The notes under the pieces were generated by a model. The model did no database searches. It was given only the letters and a program-made list of their open reading frames with translations, and was not told where the DNA came from. Positions 5,675 through 5,740 of a stretch of DNA of 5,740 nucleotides are shown in pieces. The stretch's first letter is position 1. The number at the start of each line of letters is the position of its first letter. Location of the stretch: the NCBI GenBank assembly GCA_038227045.1, contig JBBRQD010000212.1:1-5740 (forward strand), in the 5' to 3' direction. Source of the DNA: JANXLS01 sp038227045 (lineage in GTDB: Bacteria; Planctomycetota; SZUA-567; H5-PLA8). A program made the position numbers and the translations under genes.

Positions 5675-5740
5675 ATGAGTGTTGCCGCTGAAATTTCGCT
5701 TTTCGATGCCTTCAAGCAGGTTCCCGATCCGCGCAAACCG
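5675..5740 (+). CDS. ISAs1-family transposase, N-terminal fragment cut by window edge
   Basis: Twenty-two codons are visible, reading MSVAAEISLFDAFKQVPDPRK and a final P. The phrase FxxVPDPR near the start is the hallmark of the DDE_Tnp_1-associated N-terminal domain of ISAs1-family (H-repeat-like) transposases, which usually show L-x-x-x-F-x-x-[IV]-x-D-x-R at this position. A strong Shine-Dalgarno sequence precedes the ATG, and a probable CAGGG-type terminal repeat lies 70 bases upstream. The catalytic DDE residues would lie far downstream, so activity cannot be judged. The gene reads away from the large surface-protein gene. Its visible part is intact in frame. Confidence 0.75.
   Translation, partial: MSVAAEISLFDAFKQVPDPRKP

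Larger units (their letters stand above)
5605..5740 (+). mobile_element. Left end of an ISAs1-like insertion sequence (continues past window)
   Basis: The transposase start at 5675 is preceded by 70 bases that begin with CAGGGCCTTTCAAAAGTCC at 5605. From family knowledge, ISAs1 elements have terminal inverted repeats starting CAGGG and duplicate 8-10 bases of target. If the end is right, the left target copy would be within GCTTAAAATC (5595-5604). The opposite end lies outside the window, so the boundary is inferred. Confidence 0.5.

Overview
The window looks like a chromosomal segment of a bacterium of the Verrucomicrobiota/Planctomycetota type, most likely Verrucomicrobiota near Pedosphaera/Limisphaerales. 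This is an inference from the architecture of the one large gene: a very long Sec-exported protein with degenerate propeller repeats, two PKD domains, a DxDxDG calcium-loop segment and a lysine-rich beta-sandwich tail. No ribosomal or other phylogenetic marker is present.

Layout, left to right. Positions 1-39 (minus strand) hold the first 13 codons of what looks like an IS21-type IstA transposase. About 100 bases of probable element end lie upstream of it (to about 139), with a GGGAATT motif repeated at a 22-base spacing. Positions 212-355 (minus) hold a doubtful 47-codon ORF, perhaps a decayed gene. Positions 384-749 (minus) encode a small protein with four predicted membrane segments. Positions 750-1170 are mostly non-coding and contain two hairpins behind the 3' end of the next gene. 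Positions 1171-5295 (minus) are the dominant feature: a 1374-residue secreted protein. Positions 5296-5604 form its 5' intergenic region. From about 5605 to the right edge an ISAs1-like insertion sequence begins: a probable terminal repeat, a strong ribosome binding site, and the first 22 codons of the transposase.

Functionally there is one substantial cargo gene, predicted to be exported to the cell surface or medium. Nothing in its sequence points to catalysis; its modules suggest binding, adhesion or display. Its most distinctive property is a run of 14 copies of a 48-54-residue motif, a count that fits two seven-bladed beta-propellers. The gene and the small membrane-protein gene lie between two partial insertion sequences of different families, so this is a region that has taken IS insertions. 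I see no CRISPR array, tRNA, rRNA, defence system or operon of interacting genes. Both transposase genes run off the window and cannot be judged as intact or broken.
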